42,345 bases of DNA from Oscillospiraceae bacterium (lineage in GTDB: Bacteria > Bacillota > Clostridia > Oscillospirales > Oscillospiraceae): contig JAAWQM010000024.1 of NCBI GenBank assembly GCA_022800525.1, positions 1 to 42,345 of the forward strand, in the 5' to 3' direction. Of this stretch, positions 15,461 to 22,949 are shown piece by piece. Both the position numbers and the translations under genes were made by a program. The stretch's first letter is position 1. Every line of letters begins with the position of its first letter. The notes below the pieces were generated by a model that worked only from the letters and a program-made list of their open reading frames with translations, did not search any database and was not told where the DNA came from.

Positions 15461-15496
15461 AAAAAGAGTATCCAGCTCCCGCTGGATACTCTTTTT
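15461..15496. terminator. Bidirectional terminator between arcC and rpsR
   Basis: Perfect 16-bp stem aaaaagagtatccagc / gctggatactcttttt with a TCCC loop, with A and U tracts on both sides. It serves the convergent arcC and rpsR transcripts. Confidence 0.9.
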
Positions 15497-15507
15497 CATC
15501 GAATGCC

Positions 15508-15762
15508 TTACTCGGTCACATAGGGCAGCAGAGCGATCTGACGGGCGCGTTTGATAGCCTCGGTCAGCTGGCGCTGATGCATGGCGCAGGTTCCGGTAGT
15601 CCTGCGGGGCAGGATCTTGGAGCGCTCGGAGATGAAGCGGCGCAGCTTGGCGGCGTCCTTATAATCAATGTGCTCGCACTTGTCTACACAAAACTGGCAG
15701 ACCTTTTTCCGCTTCCGGGGAGCCCCGGTGCGGGCGGGCCGGTTTTCACGTTCCATAGGCAT
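15508..15762 (-). CDS. rpsR: 30S ribosomal protein S18
   Basis: 84 residues. Contains the S18 core [20 protein letters not shown] and a basic C-terminus. The N-terminal [10 protein letters not shown] shows the cysteine-containing (zinc-type) form of S18. ATG at 15762 follows AAGGAGG. In most Firmicutes rpsR follows ssb closely; here ssb ends 714 bp away and the gap is filled with repeats, so rpsR may be uncoupled from the rpsF-ssb transcript or read through a long untranslated spacer. Confidence 0.97.
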   Translation of the reverse strand: MPMERENRPARTGAPRKRKKVCQFCVDKCEHIDYKDAAKLRRFISERSKILPRRTTGTCAMHQRQLTEAIKRARQIALLPYVTE

Positions 15763-16100
15763 GGATAGTGGTCCTCCTTATCAAATTTTTTCCTCTCTCG
15801 TCCCCCGGCAGGAGGACGGGAGCTTTATTCCGCCCCACAGGGCGGGACGGGGGCGTACTTTTCCCCCAAAGGAAAAGCACCAAAAGCTTGCCCAAGGGGG
15901 CGGACCCCCTTGAGAATCCCCTGAATGCTGTTATTTATTTTCCCTCCGGCGATACTCTGGTTTATTCTTCCACGATGCCTTCGTTGGCGCGCCGGACTTC
16001 TGCGGCTGCCCACAGGTTCTGACGGGAGATTCCGCTGCGGCGCCGCTTCGCTTCCTACTGCGAACCATCGCCGCCAGCGCGAAGCGGTCTTTCGGCTTGC

Positions 16101-16119
16101 GGGCGCACAATGTGCGCCC
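16101..16119. repeat. GGGCGCAC palindromic repeat (copy 3)
   Basis: gggcgcac (16101-16108) and gtgcgccc (16112-16119) around AAT, the same core as at 8501. It lies in the ssb-rpsR gap. The remainder of 15763-16155 holds no gene; a hairpin-like stretch (cttttcc/gggaaaag type, about 15857-15880) resembles the stems of the neighbouring three-hairpin repeat read on the minus strand. Confidence 0.7.
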
Positions 16120-16155
16120 CTACACAGCTGTTGCGGTCAGGAAGCATCCATCGTC

Positions 16156-16430
16156 AGAACGCCCCCCCGTTGATGACTCTGTCCCTTTCATAGGGCGTCA
16201 GCCGGAGTTGGAATCTTACCAGTCTCCCAGATCAGATGCCCGTAGGACCATTCGTTCACGGGGCAGAGCAGCTCTTCATTTGCAGGCGTGTCCGAAGATG
16301 CCCCGCTGAGGTCATGCCGCAGGCATCACCGAGAAGGGAGTCCAGAACCTACGGTTCTGGTGTGTTTTTGGTTACTTTTGTCACAAGACAAAAGTAACCG
16401 CAGGTCCGGGCCGCGCTGGCCCGGGGCAGC
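16156..16430 (+). repeat. Three-hairpin dispersed repeat, full copy 2
   Basis: Aligns along its length with copy 1 at 12915-13180 with scattered substitutions. Hairpins: cagaacc/ggttctg (16343-16359), ggttacttttgtc/gacaaaagtaacc (16370-16399), and ccgggcc/ggcccgg (16406-16424). It is inserted in the minus-strand ribosomal operon between ssb and rpsR, in the antisense orientation relative to those genes. Confidence 0.85.
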
Positions 16431-16476
16431 GAACAGAAAACGCTCCCCCGCGCCGGGACGGCGCGGAGAAATCCCA

Positions 16477-16965
16477 TCAGAACGGCAGGTCCCCGCCGTC
16501 CTGATCGTCCATCTCAGCGAACCCGGAAGATTCCCCGCCGGGGGCCCCGTAGCCGCCGTATGCGGGGGCCTGGCTCCCGCCGTAGGAGGGAGCCGGGTTC
16601 CCATAGGGCGGAGGGCTGTAGCTGTCTCCGCCGCCGCTGTCCCGTTTGCCGTCGCCGAAATAAACGTTGTCAGCGACTACCTCCGCGCTGCGGCGGTTGT
16701 TGCCGTCCCGGTCCTTCCACTCGCGGATCTGCAAGCGGCCCTCAGCAATGGCCATACGGCCCTTGGAGAAATACTTGCAGACGAACTCAGCCGTCTGCCT
16801 CCATGCCACCACGTCGATGAAATCCGTGCTCTTCTCACCGGAATCCCGGCTCTTGAAGTCACGGTCCACCGCCAGCGTGAAACTGGTCACAGATACGCCG
16901 GACTGCGTCGTGCGCAGCTCCGGGTCCCGCACAAGGCGGCCCATTATGATGATGCGATTCAACAT
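16477..16965 (-). CDS. ssb: Single-stranded DNA-binding protein
   Basis: 162 residues. OB-fold region at 1-105 begins MLNRIIIMGRLVRDPELR with VSVTSFTLAVDRDF and FIDVVAWRQTAEFVCKYF. A Gly/Pro/Tyr/Ser-rich linker follows, and the acidic tip ends DDQDGGDLPF, the conserved tail that recruits repair and replication proteins. It lies 11 nt after rpsF in the standard rpsF-ssb order. ATG at 16965, with an AGGGGGA ribosome site overlapping the intergenic gap. Confidence 0.97.
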   Translation of the reverse strand: MLNRIIIMGRLVRDPELRTTQSGVSVTSFTLAVDRDFKSRDSGEKSTDFIDVVAWRQTAEFVCKYFSKGRMAIAEGRLQIREWKDRDGNNRRSAEVVADNVYFGDGKRDSGGGDSYSPPPYGNPAPSYGGSQAPAYGGYGAPGGESSGFAEMDDQDGGDLPF

Positions 16966-16976
16966 ACGGCTCCCCC

Positions 16977-17273
16977 TTACTCGCCCTTACAGACGATCAT
17001 GGAGCGCAGAATGCCGTCGGTAATGCCCAGCACACGGTCCAGCTCCTTGGGGAACTCTGGATCGCTGGTGAAGGACATCAGGACATAATAGCCCTCAGTC
17101 TTGTAGTCGATCGCATAGGCCAGCTTCCGCTTGCCCCACTCCTCTACCTCCACGACAGAGCTGTGCTTTTCCGCCAGCGCCTTAAACTTCTCAACGGCGG
17201 CGGCAATCGCTTCCTCGCCCTGGGCAGGGTCGATGATATACACGACCTCATAGTTATCATTGATCTTTGCCAT
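16977..17273 (-). CDS. rpsF: 30S ribosomal protein S6
   Basis: 98 residues from the ATG at 17273, with AAGGAGG upstream; the longer frame to 17342 is leader sequence. Begins MAKINDNYEVVYIIDP and has WGKRKLAYAIDYKTEGYYVLMSF, typical of S6. S6 pairs with S18 on the 30S platform; rpsF heads the operon with ssb. Promoter at 17351-17378 on the minus strand and a structured leader in between. Confidence 0.96.
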   Translation of the reverse strand: MAKINDNYEVVYIIDPAQGEEAIAAAVEKFKALAEKHSSVVEVEEWGKRKLAYAIDYKTEGYYVLMSFTSDPEFPKELDRVLGITDGILRSMIVCKGE

Positions 17274-17298
17274 GGTTGCACCTCCTTTTGGACAGATG

Positions 17299-17320
17299 GC
17301 CCCCGCTCGACGGCGGGAGC
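17299..17320 (-). promoter_or_regulatory. rpsF leader hairpin, candidate S6:S18 autoregulatory site
   Basis: On the minus strand gctcccgc pairs with gcgggggc around cgtcga, within the 70-nt leader of rpsF. An S6:S18-binding element with a CCG-containing loop is known in rpsF leaders of many bacteria; the location and the CCG present here fit, but I have not matched the full consensus. Confidence 0.4.
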
Positions 17321-17350
17321 AAGGATAGCCCGCATTACGCAAGCCTCATT

Positions 17351-17378
17351 ATTATAACGGATTGGCTGAAAAAGTCAA
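17351..17378 (-). promoter_or_regulatory. Promoter of rpsF-ssb
   Basis: On the minus strand TTGACT (17373-17378), 16-nt spacer, TATAAT (17351-17356). It places the start about 70 nt before rpsF. Confidence 0.8.
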
Positions 17379-17484
17379 GCTGTTTTTCCAAAAATAAATA
17401 GCCTTTTTGCAATTTCCTGCCGCATTTGCCGCCTCCTGGGGAAATTTGCCGAATATTACATCTCTGTAACATTCAAATTCCCTC

Positions 17485-17513
17485 TTTACAGTTCGGCCAA
17501 AAACGAGTATACT
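17485..17513 (+). promoter_or_regulatory. Promoter of the IreB-family gene
   Basis: TTTACA (17485-17490), a 17-nt spacer and TATACT (17508-17513), about 34 nt before the GTG start at 17547. Confidence 0.75.
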
Positions 17514-17546
17514 AAAGACACATATCTTTAGGAAGGTGGTGCGGGA

Positions 17547-17792
17547 GTGGACGACTTTACCCGGAAATTTGACTTTGTCGTGGATCAGGACGCCGAGATC
17601 CATCGGATCATGTTGACGGTGTACCAAGCCCTGGAGGAAAAGGGATACAATCCGATCAATCAGATCGTGGGCTACATCCTCTCCGAGGACCCTACCTATA
17701 TTACCAATCACAATCAGGCCCGGACCCTCATCCGTAAAGTGGACCGGGACGAGCTGATGCAGATCCTGGTCAGAAACTACTTGGCAAACTGA
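17547..17792 (+). CDS. IreB family regulatory phosphoprotein (UPF0297)
   Basis: 81 residues, GTG start at 17547 behind AGGAAGGTGG. Begins with an acidic/aromatic segment ending [36 protein letters not shown] and [19 protein letters not shown] are the family signature. Members are small soluble phosphoproteins; in Enterococcus faecalis IreB is phosphorylated by the PASTA kinase IreK on N-terminal threonines and lowers cephalosporin resistance. Thr4 of this protein (DDFTRKF) sits where such a site would be. It is usually near alaS and ruvX; here it stands alone between the rpsF promoter and a terminator. Confidence 0.93.
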   Translation: MDDFTRKFDFVVDQDAEIHRIMLTVYQALEEKGYNPINQIVGYILSEDPTYITNHNQARTLIRKVDRDELMQILVRNYLAN

Positions 17793-17800
17793 ACGACAGC

Positions 17801-17836
17801 GCGGCGCATGGCCTCCTGAGCCATGCGCCGCTTCTT
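17801..17836 (+). terminator. Terminator after the IreB-family gene
   Basis: Perfect 12-bp stem gcggcgcatggc / gccatgcgccgc with a 7-nt loop, then ttctt. A second inverted repeat (aatggccg / cggccatt, about 17837-17870) follows and may end the convergent anti-sigma-like gene. Confidence 0.75.
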
Positions 17837-17877
17837 GAATGGCCGCCCGGCTGAACGTCGGACGGCCATTCTCCGGT

Positions 17878-18468
17878 TCATGGGCTGTCCAGCTCCACCA
17901 GCTCCACCTGGACCACGCCCTCCGCCACGGCTTCGCCGCCCTCCCGGGTGATTGAGCCGCAGCGGATCATCACGACGCCCCCCGGATAGAACTCCGGCAA
18001 GCCCCCCAGTCCCGCCGTGGGGACGCGGACCAGACCCAGGTCTGCCGGTGCGCTGTCAAAGGGCTCTACCAGCAGGCCGTCCTCCAGGACCTCCACCACC
18101 TGAGCGGAGAACCGAAGCCCCTCCGCCTGCGGAGGCGGAGCCGTATCGGGTGGCGGGGCCGTATTCATGTCGCCGTCGCCCGGTTCAGGGTTCCCTTCGC
18201 CGGAGGGCGCGTCCGTGCTGTTCCCCGGCGGCATCTCCTCCGGCGCACTGGCGGTATTGCCGTCAAAGCTCGGCGCGGCCCCGCCGCAGCCTCTTGGCAG
18301 CGCCGCCAGCATCCCAAGAGACACCACCAGAACCAAACAGGCCGCGAGGCTCCCGAATTTCCGCCAGCCGGCGCGCCTCCTGCGGAACACATAGTCCTGC
18401 GCCTCCTCCACCAGATCCTCCCGCAGGAGGGTGACGGCGTCAAAAAACGTCTCCGCCTTCCGGCTCAT
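17878..18468 (-). CDS. Membrane-anchored partner of ECF sigma factor (putative anti-sigma)
   Basis: 196 residues. A cytoplasmic N-terminus of about 37 residues (helical, ending in an Arg-rich RRRRAGWRK) is followed by one membrane helix (about 39-57), a Pro/Gly/Ser/Asp-rich linker (about 65-115) and an extracytoplasmic small beta-like domain (120-196). It overlaps the sigma factor gene by 4 nt (ATGA), the usual coupling for an anti-sigma factor. No HxxxCxxC zinc anti-sigma motif is visible, so it is not a ZAS type. Role inferred from topology and context. Confidence 0.75.
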   Translation of the reverse strand: MSRKAETFFDAVTLLREDLVEEAQDYVFRRRRAGWRKFGSLAACLVLVVSLGMLAALPRGCGGAAPSFDGNTASAPEEMPPGNSTDAPSGEGNPEPGDGDMNTAPPPDTAPPPQAEGLRFSAQVVEVLEDGLLVEPFDSAPADLGLVRVPTAGLGGLPEFYPGGVVMIRCGSITREGGEAVAEGVVQVELVELDSP

Positions 18469-19022
18469 ACGCTGACCCCCTCTCGCTCCAGGCTGCGCCG
18501 CAGGCTCTCCCGCAGGCGCAGCAGACGTTTGGTCAGAGCGTTGGGCCGCAGGCCCAGCTCCCCGGCCAGCTCCTTCACCGCCTCGCCGTTCCAGTAGCGT
18601 CGGACGAACAGCGCCCGGTCCTCCCGGTCCAGCGTGTCCAGCCAGCTTCCAATCAGCTCGCTCAGCTCTCCCGCCTCAACGGTCCGCTGGACATTCTCCG
18701 GCGCGGGCACGCAGTCCGCCAGCTCGCTGAGCAGCACCTCCGCCCCGCCGAACCGCTTCTGGGCGTGGTATGCCCGGTAGCGGCTGATGGACAGGTTGCG
18801 GATGACCGTTCCCAGATACGCCCGCAGGCTCCCGGGACGCTGGGGCGGCATGGTGTCCCAGCAGCGGCCATAGGCGTCGCTGACGCATTCCTCGCTGTCC
18901 TGGAAGCTGTGCAGGATATTCATTGCCATCCGGTGGCAGAAGCCGCCGTATTTTATGTCGGTCTCGCGGATGGCGGACTCGTCCCGCAGCCAGTACAGGT
19001 CTATGATCTGAACGTCCTCCAT
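18465..19022 (-). CDS. ECF-type RNA polymerase sigma factor
   Basis: 185 residues. Region 2 is seen in FCHRMAMNILHSFQDSEECVSDAYGRCWDTMP and LRAYLGTVIRNLSISRYRA; region 4 in LDREDRALFVRRYWNGEAVKELAGEL followed by the recognition helix RPNALTKRLLRLRESL. Length and the absence of regions 1 and 3 define an extracytoplasmic-function sigma factor. The ATG at 19022 follows GAGAGGGGTG. The downstream overlapping membrane gene should hold it inactive. A mobile-looking inverted repeat (19051-19177) lies immediately upstream and may carry or interrupt its promoter. Confidence 0.9.
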   Translation of the reverse strand: MEDVQIIDLYWLRDESAIRETDIKYGGFCHRMAMNILHSFQDSEECVSDAYGRCWDTMPPQRPGSLRAYLGTVIRNLSISRYRAYHAQKRFGGAEVLLSELADCVPAPENVQRTVEAGELSELIGSWLDTLDREDRALFVRRYWNGEAVKELAGELGLRPNALTKRLLRLRESLRRSLEREGVSV

Positions 19023-19050
19023 AGGTCACACCCCTCTCTTTGGAGATGAA

Positions 19051-19177
19051 ATATTACTTCCGAACTGAAAGGTAGGAAGTAATATTTGCCATGTTTTGCG
19101 GTTGCCGCCTGTGGCGGCGAGCAAAACGGCTTGAATCAAAGATATTATTTCCGAATTTTTAATTCGGAAATAATATC
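19051..19177. repeat. TTCCGAA inverted-repeat element, copy A
   Basis: Contains atattacttcc/ggaagtaatat (19051-19085) and atattatttccgaa/ttcggaaataatat (19142-19176), with a GC-rich middle tgttttgcggttgccgcc. The same modules occur in reverse order and orientation at 34930-35020. AT-rich ends and no coding capacity suggest a MITE-like element. It lies just upstream of the ECF sigma gene; 19178-19287 shows no gene. Confidence 0.75.
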
Positions 19178-19287
19178 AAAGCTTTGGACCGCCTGGGCAG
19201 GGCCCAACACCCTCTTATGACGCAGGATAACGGAAAATGTGCCTCCAGCGCGGCAAGATCATCCGAACGGTGCGTACTTGCAAATAT

Positions 19288-19320
19288 GGACCGGGTCAGG
19301 CGCAGCCTGCGACCCGGTCC
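19288..19320 (-). terminator. Hairpin after the mnmE operon
   Basis: ggaccgggtc (19288-19297) pairs with gacccggtcc (19311-19320) and an inner aggc/gcct. It follows the last gene of the minus-strand operon, but the downstream U tract is weak (catattt). Confidence 0.5.
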
Positions 19321-19339
19321 TCCTTGTCTTTCTTTTAGG

Positions 19340-19594
19340 CTATCGCAGGGAGTCACTGAACGCCTTCAGCTCCCTTTTCTTCTCTGTGGAAAGGCTGTGA
19401 AACTCCGTATTGCTGACCGCACCCTCCAGGGCATACAGATGCACCAGGCAAACCTGGGGATATGCCGCCTTCAAACTGGAAAACGCCTGCTTCGAGCCTG
19501 CGGCCATGAGCGCTTCCGCTGAGCTGATCCCTATGGACGCCAGCTTTCGTTCCAGCTCCCTGCCAATATTCATCATAGACGTCAGTTTCGCCAT
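19340..19594 (-). CDS. Stand-alone TfoX C-terminal domain protein
   Basis: 84 residues, ATG at 19594 with GGAGG. The sequence MMNIGRELERKLASIGISSAEALMAAGSKQ and CLVHLYALEGAV match the C-terminal domain of TfoX/Sxy; the N-terminal TfoX domain is missing, as is common for stand-alone versions in Firmicutes. The domain has a helix-hairpin-helix-like fold. Its role here is unknown; it should not be read as a competence regulator. It is 11 nt downstream of mnmE, in the same operon. Confidence 0.88.
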   Translation of the reverse strand: MAKLTSMMNIGRELERKLASIGISSAEALMAAGSKQAFSSLKAAYPQVCLVHLYALEGAVSNTEFHSLSTEKKRELKAFSDSLR

Positions 19595-19605
19595 GCCGGC
19601 CTCCT

Positions 19606-20949
19606 TTACTTCCCAACGCAGAAACGCTCAAAAATGCGGGCAGTCAGGTCCTCCCGCAGCGTCCGGCCCGTCAGCTCTCCCAGGGCGTTCATGGCCCGCT
19701 CCACGTCCGACAGCGCGGCGTCAGGCGTCAGGCCGCCCTCCAGGGCTTCCCGCGCCCCCTGCAGGGCTGCTGCGGCACGGCCTGCCGCTTCCGTCTGGCG
19801 GACGTTGGTGAGAATCTGTCCCGGCGGCGTCTCCCCGGCGGGGCAGAGAGCCGCCACGGCTGCCTCCAGCGCGTCCAGGCCCGTCCCCTCCCTGGCGGAG
19901 ACCGGCAGCGCGGCGTCCGCCTCCATCGCCTGGGGCAGATCGCACTTGTTCTGGACAACGATCACATGGGGCGCGTTCCGGGCCGCCTCCGCCGCCAGAC
20001 GGTCCTCCTCCGTCAGCGGCTGGGATCCGTCCAGCACCAGCAGGACCAGCTCCGCCGCCTCCGCCGCCTTTCTGGCCCGCTCCACGCCCAGACGCTCCAC
20101 AGCGTCCCCGGCCTCGCGAATTCCGGCGGTGTCGATCAGCCGCAGCAGAACCCCGCCCACCACCGCTTTTTCCTCCACCGTGTCGCGGGTGGTGCCCGCC
20201 ACGCCGGTGACGATGGCCCGGTCGTAGCCCAGCAGGGCGTTGAGCAGGGAGCTCTTTCCCACGTTGGGACGGCCCAGGATAGCTGTAGGGACCCCCTGGC
20301 GCATGACTCTGCCCCGGTGGGCGGTGGCCAGCAGCGCCTGCAGCGTCTCCTCCGCACCTGCCAGCGTCCGCAGCATGTCCTCCCGGCGCAGGTCCTCGAT
20401 ATCCTCGTCCGGATAGTCCACCACGGCGTAAAACTGGCCGGCGAGGTCCAGGAGGGCGTCATATACCGGCTCAATCCTTTGGCGCAGAGCGCCGTTCAGC
20501 TGCCCAGCGGCGTTGTGGGCGGCCTGGACGGTCTCCGACTCGATGAGGTCAATCACTGCCTCCGCCTGGGTCAGGTCCATATGGCCGTTGAGGAAGGCCC
20601 GCTTGGTGAACTCGCCCCGCCCCGCCTGCCGCGCCCCGGCGGCGAAGAGCGCCTCCAACGCCTCCCGCAGGACTACCGGCGAGCCGTGGCAGTGGAGCTC
20701 CGCGCAGTCCTCGCCGGTGTAGCTGCCCGGGCCGGGGAAGCGGACGGCAAGGCAGGAGTCAATGGTCCGGCCCTCCCGGTCCAGCAGGCGGCCCAGGACC
20801 ATCTCCCGGGGACGGACGGCGGAGAAGGGTTTTCCGTTCATAGGCTGAAAAACCTTCCCGCACAGCGCAAAGCACCCCGCCCCGGACACCCGGACGATGC
20901 CGATGGCGGAGAGTGCGCTGGCGGTAGAAATGGCGGCGATGACGTCCAT
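19606..20949 (-). CDS. mnmE: tRNA modification GTPase MnmE (TrmE)
   Basis: 447 residues from the ATG at 20949 (AAAGGAG seven bases upstream; the in-frame TTG at 20967 overlaps that site). N-terminal tetrahydrofolate-binding domain begins MDVIAAISTASALSAIGIVR; helical domain; G domain with G1 GRPNVGKSS, G2 region GTTRDTVEE, G3 DTAG, G4 NKCD; C-terminal FCVGK carries the catalytic Cys. With MnmG it makes the 5-carboxymethylaminomethyl group at wobble uridine 34 of tRNAs. In many Firmicutes it is next to mnmG, rsmG and jag; here it follows a GNAT gene by 4 nt and precedes a TfoX-domain gene. Confidence 0.97.
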   Translation of the reverse strand: MDVIAAISTASALSAIGIVRVSGAGCFALCGKVFQPMNGKPFSAVRPREMVLGRLLDREGRTIDSCLAVRFPGPGSYTGEDCAELHCHGSPVVLREALEALFAAGARQAGRGEFTKRAFLNGHMDLTQAEAVIDLIESETVQAAHNAAGQLNGALRQRIEPVYDALLDLAGQFYAVVDYPDEDIEDLRREDMLRTLAGAEETLQALLATAHRGRVMRQGVPTAILGRPNVGKSSLLNALLGYDRAIVTGVAGTTRDTVEEKAVVGGVLLRLIDTAGIREAGDAVERLGVERARKAAEAAELVLLVLDGSQPLTEEDRLAAEAARNAPHVIVVQNKCDLPQAMEADAALPVSAREGTGLDALEAAVAALCPAGETPPGQILTNVRQTEAAGRAAAALQGAREALEGGLTPDAALSDVERAMNALGELTGRTLREDLTARIFERFCVGK

Positions 20950-20953
20950 AGGG

Positions 20954-21454
20954 TCACTCCTTTCCAAGCGGCAAGATGTAGCTGTGCCCCTTCTCGGTCT
21001 TCAACTCCGTCTGGAAGCCCAGGGAGGAGAAAAGCCGTTGGGACCCGGCGTTGAAATCGTAGACGCCGCCCACACGGACCCGCTCCCAGCCCAGGGCGCG
21101 GGCCCGTTCGATGAGGGCGGAGACTACCGCCCGGCCCACGCCTTTGGCGCGGTAAGCCTTTTCGCCGATGACGATGGCGAAATCGTCCAGGGAGAGGCAC
21201 ACGTCCCCGATGGGCCTCCAGCTGGACTCCTCCAGGGCTTCGATGAAGTACAGCTCCCCGTAGGCGTCCTGGTGGGCGTACATTTTGTCCAGCAGCTCCG
21301 GCGTGTAGGGGACCCGGTCGCCGTCCACCAGCCACACCGTCTCCGGGTCCAGGTACCAGGAGAGGGCGAAGGCGTGGCCGCCGCCGTATTTTCTCAGCCG
21401 GAGGACGTCCGTTACGGGCAGCAGCTCCGGCTGCGCAATGTTTTTAATGGGCAT
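20954..21454 (-). CDS. GNAT family N-acetyltransferase
   Basis: 166 residues from the ATG at 21454 (AAGGAG seven bases upstream). The acetyl-CoA loop is IGEKAYRAKGVGRAVVSALIERA (Arg/Gln-x-x-Gly-x-Gly/Ala type), followed by the C-terminal strand RVGGVYDFNAGSQRLFSSLGF typical of RimJ/RimL-like acetyltransferases. Substrate unknown. It overlaps the DUF6194 gene by 11 nt and precedes mnmE by 4 nt, so it is part of the operon. Confidence 0.85.
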   Translation of the reverse strand: MPIKNIAQPELLPVTDVLRLRKYGGGHAFALSWYLDPETVWLVDGDRVPYTPELLDKMYAHQDAYGELYFIEALEESSWRPIGDVCLSLDDFAIVIGEKAYRAKGVGRAVVSALIERARALGWERVRVGGVYDFNAGSQRLFSSLGFQTELKTEKGHSYILPLGKE

Positions 21455-21887
21455 GGAATTTCTCCTTTGCGTATTCATAGGATTCCCAAAGCAGGGGCTT
21501 GAGCTGTTCGAAGGTCTCCGCCGAGGGGTTCAGCACGCAGGCCCAGCTCATCCAGCCATAGACGGGGTGGGGCATGAGCCGGTCCGGCGCGGTGAAGTCA
21601 TGGCCCGTTTCCACCACGCCGCCTTTGGGCGGACGCTTGGGCTGGGGGCCGAACAGGGCGCGGTAGGTCTCCTTCCGCAGGCCCAGGTTTACCCGCCAGA
21701 CTCCCGGGCGGTCCAGGCGGGAGGCTCTGTCATTGCCGCCGTCCTTCTCCTTGACTGTGAGGACATAGACGCCCCGCTTGCGGACGCGGCCGGGGTTGTA
21801 GAAAATGCCCCGCTCCCCCCAGCTTTCGGCCAGGACGGTGTCCGCCAGGTTCTCCAGGCAGTATTGCAGGATCTCTTCCGGACGCAT
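21444..21887 (-). CDS. DUF6194 family protein
   Basis: 147 residues from the ATG at 21887 (AGGAGG). Family-like features: an N-terminal helix MRPEEILQYCLENL, a central RLDRPGVWRVNLGL and the C-terminal HPVYGWMSWACVLNPS. The family is a small soluble fold of unknown function. The frame stays open upstream to 22253 but that part lacks a good start and belongs to the unassigned region below. It overlaps the GNAT gene. Confidence 0.8.
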   Translation of the reverse strand: MRPEEILQYCLENLADTVLAESWGERGIFYNPGRVRKRGVYVLTVKEKDGGNDRASRLDRPGVWRVNLGLRKETYRALFGPQPKRPPKGGVVETGHDFTAPDRLMPHPVYGWMSWACVLNPSAETFEQLKPLLWESYEYAKEKFHAH

Positions 21888-22174
21888 CGGTTTTCCTCCT
21901 GTAGCATTCATCAAGATTGCGGCCCGTCTCCCATTTGTCATCAATTCCCCAAGTGGGGCCGCAGCAGCCGTCCCGTATCCGTTCCGCAGCCCGTCCAGCA
22001 GAAAGCTCCGGACCAGCAGCTCCTCCACCGCCGGCGCAGACGCGGCGACCCTGAAAAAGGCGGCTGCCGGAGAGCGCAGAAGCGCCTGCACCGTCTCCTG
22101 ACAGGCGCTCTCACCGGAGGGAAACCGCCGGGTCAGAAGAGGGTCCAGGCCGTGGTCCAGCAGAACCCAGAAGC
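21888..22174 (-). other. Unassigned stretch, possible frameshifted gene remnant
   Basis: Between the 44-residue gene (stop at 22175) and DUF6194 (start at 21887) the minus strand has an open frame continuous with DUF6194 that reads as a protein-like sequence (ILSFWVLLDHGLDPLL, then CQETVQALLRSPAAAFFRVA). It has no start with a ribosome site. It is one frame off the 44-residue gene, so the two together could be one membrane protein gene split by a frameshift near 22180-22200. No family recognised. Confidence 0.35.
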
Positions 22175-22309
22175 TCAGAATACAACCCGCCGCCAGGCCG
22201 TGATGTTCACAGCGACGCAGCCCAGCATGACGGCAAAATAGCCCATGCGCCAAAGCAGAGCCGATGAAATTTTCAGCGCGAAATTGTTCATATCATGTTT
22301 CTCAGACAC
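22175..22309 (-). CDS. Small membrane protein (44 residues), possibly a truncated gene
   Basis: GTG start at 22309 directly after GGAGGAGTG, 3 nt beyond the YesL-like stop; an internal ATG at 22291 is an alternative. The product has one hydrophobic helix (LLWRMGYFAVMLGCVAVNI) and ends AWRRVVF. Strong coupling to the preceding gene supports expression. The protein-like sequence that continues in another frame suggests a frameshift truncation. Unknown function. Confidence 0.5.
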   Translation of the reverse strand: MSEKHDMNNFALKISSALLWRMGYFAVMLGCVAVNITAWRRVVF

Positions 22310-22312
22310 GGG

Positions 22313-22945
22313 TCACTCCTCCGCTTCTTTCTCCTTCTTCAGCTCAGGCGCGTACCGCACGAATATTTTTTCAAAAAAGAAGGAGATCAAAAGGACTGTG
22401 ACCGCAGGCATGAACAGTACCGGCCACCATTTGTTCAGGCAGAACACCGCCGCCTCGGCTGTGAGCAGCACGACTACAAACGTGGTGGGCAGATGCCGCA
22501 CCGCCAGCTGGAGGGCGGTGACGAACAGCCCCTTCAGTCCGAACTCAAACCGCCCCAGCAGCGGGAACAGCCAGACCAGTACGCCCGCCGGCAAAATCAG
22601 CGCCGCGTAATAGGCCGCGAACATCACGCCGCCTATGGAGCCGTCCGCGTTGGCCCGCATTACCCCGTACCCGAAGGCCAGCGCAGCCGCCGCCAGCGCG
22701 CACAGCAGCGACGCCGGACATCCCTCCCTGAGATTCCTCCGGAAGGAGCGGAAATAGTCGCCGAAGGCCCCCGGCTCCCGGGGCCGGACGCAGACTGCCA
22801 CCGCGTGGTACAGCGCCGCCGTGGCCGGACCGGCGGTCACCACCGGCAGGCAGAGCAGGATCCACACAATCGACAGGCCGCATATGTCCACCAACGTGCT
22901 CAGCCACGCCCATATGCCCTTTTCCGGATTGAAAAAATTTTCCAT
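22313..22945 (-). CDS. YesL family (DUF624) membrane protein
   Basis: 210 residues from the ATG at 22945. MENFFNPEKGIWAWLSTL and the following WILLCLPVVTAGPATAALYHAV are the typical beginning of YesL/DUF624 proteins. About five membrane helices are visible. YesL-like proteins occur with carbohydrate ABC transporters in Firmicutes and are thought to be involved in sugar uptake; the biochemical role is unknown. It starts 5 nt before the end of the RpiR regulator gene's stop region, so the two form an operon; no transporter genes are present here. Confidence 0.85.
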   Translation of the reverse strand: MENFFNPEKGIWAWLSTLVDICGLSIVWILLCLPVVTAGPATAALYHAVAVCVRPREPGAFGDYFRSFRRNLREGCPASLLCALAAAALAFGYGVMRANADGSIGGVMFAAYYAALILPAGVLVWLFPLLGRFEFGLKGLFVTALQLAVRHLPTTFVVVLLTAEAAVFCLNKWWPVLFMPAVTVLLISFFFEKIFVRYAPELKKEKEAEE

Positions 22946-22949
22946 AGGA

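Noticed and set aside
16288-17088. Plus-strand frame across the repeat and ssb
   Set aside because: Starts inside the dispersed repeat and continues antisense to ssb; the similar start in copy 1 is also repeat-derived.
19340-19594. Competence regulator Sxy/TfoX
   Set aside because: Only the C-terminal domain is present, a common stand-alone form; calling it a competence regulator would overreach.
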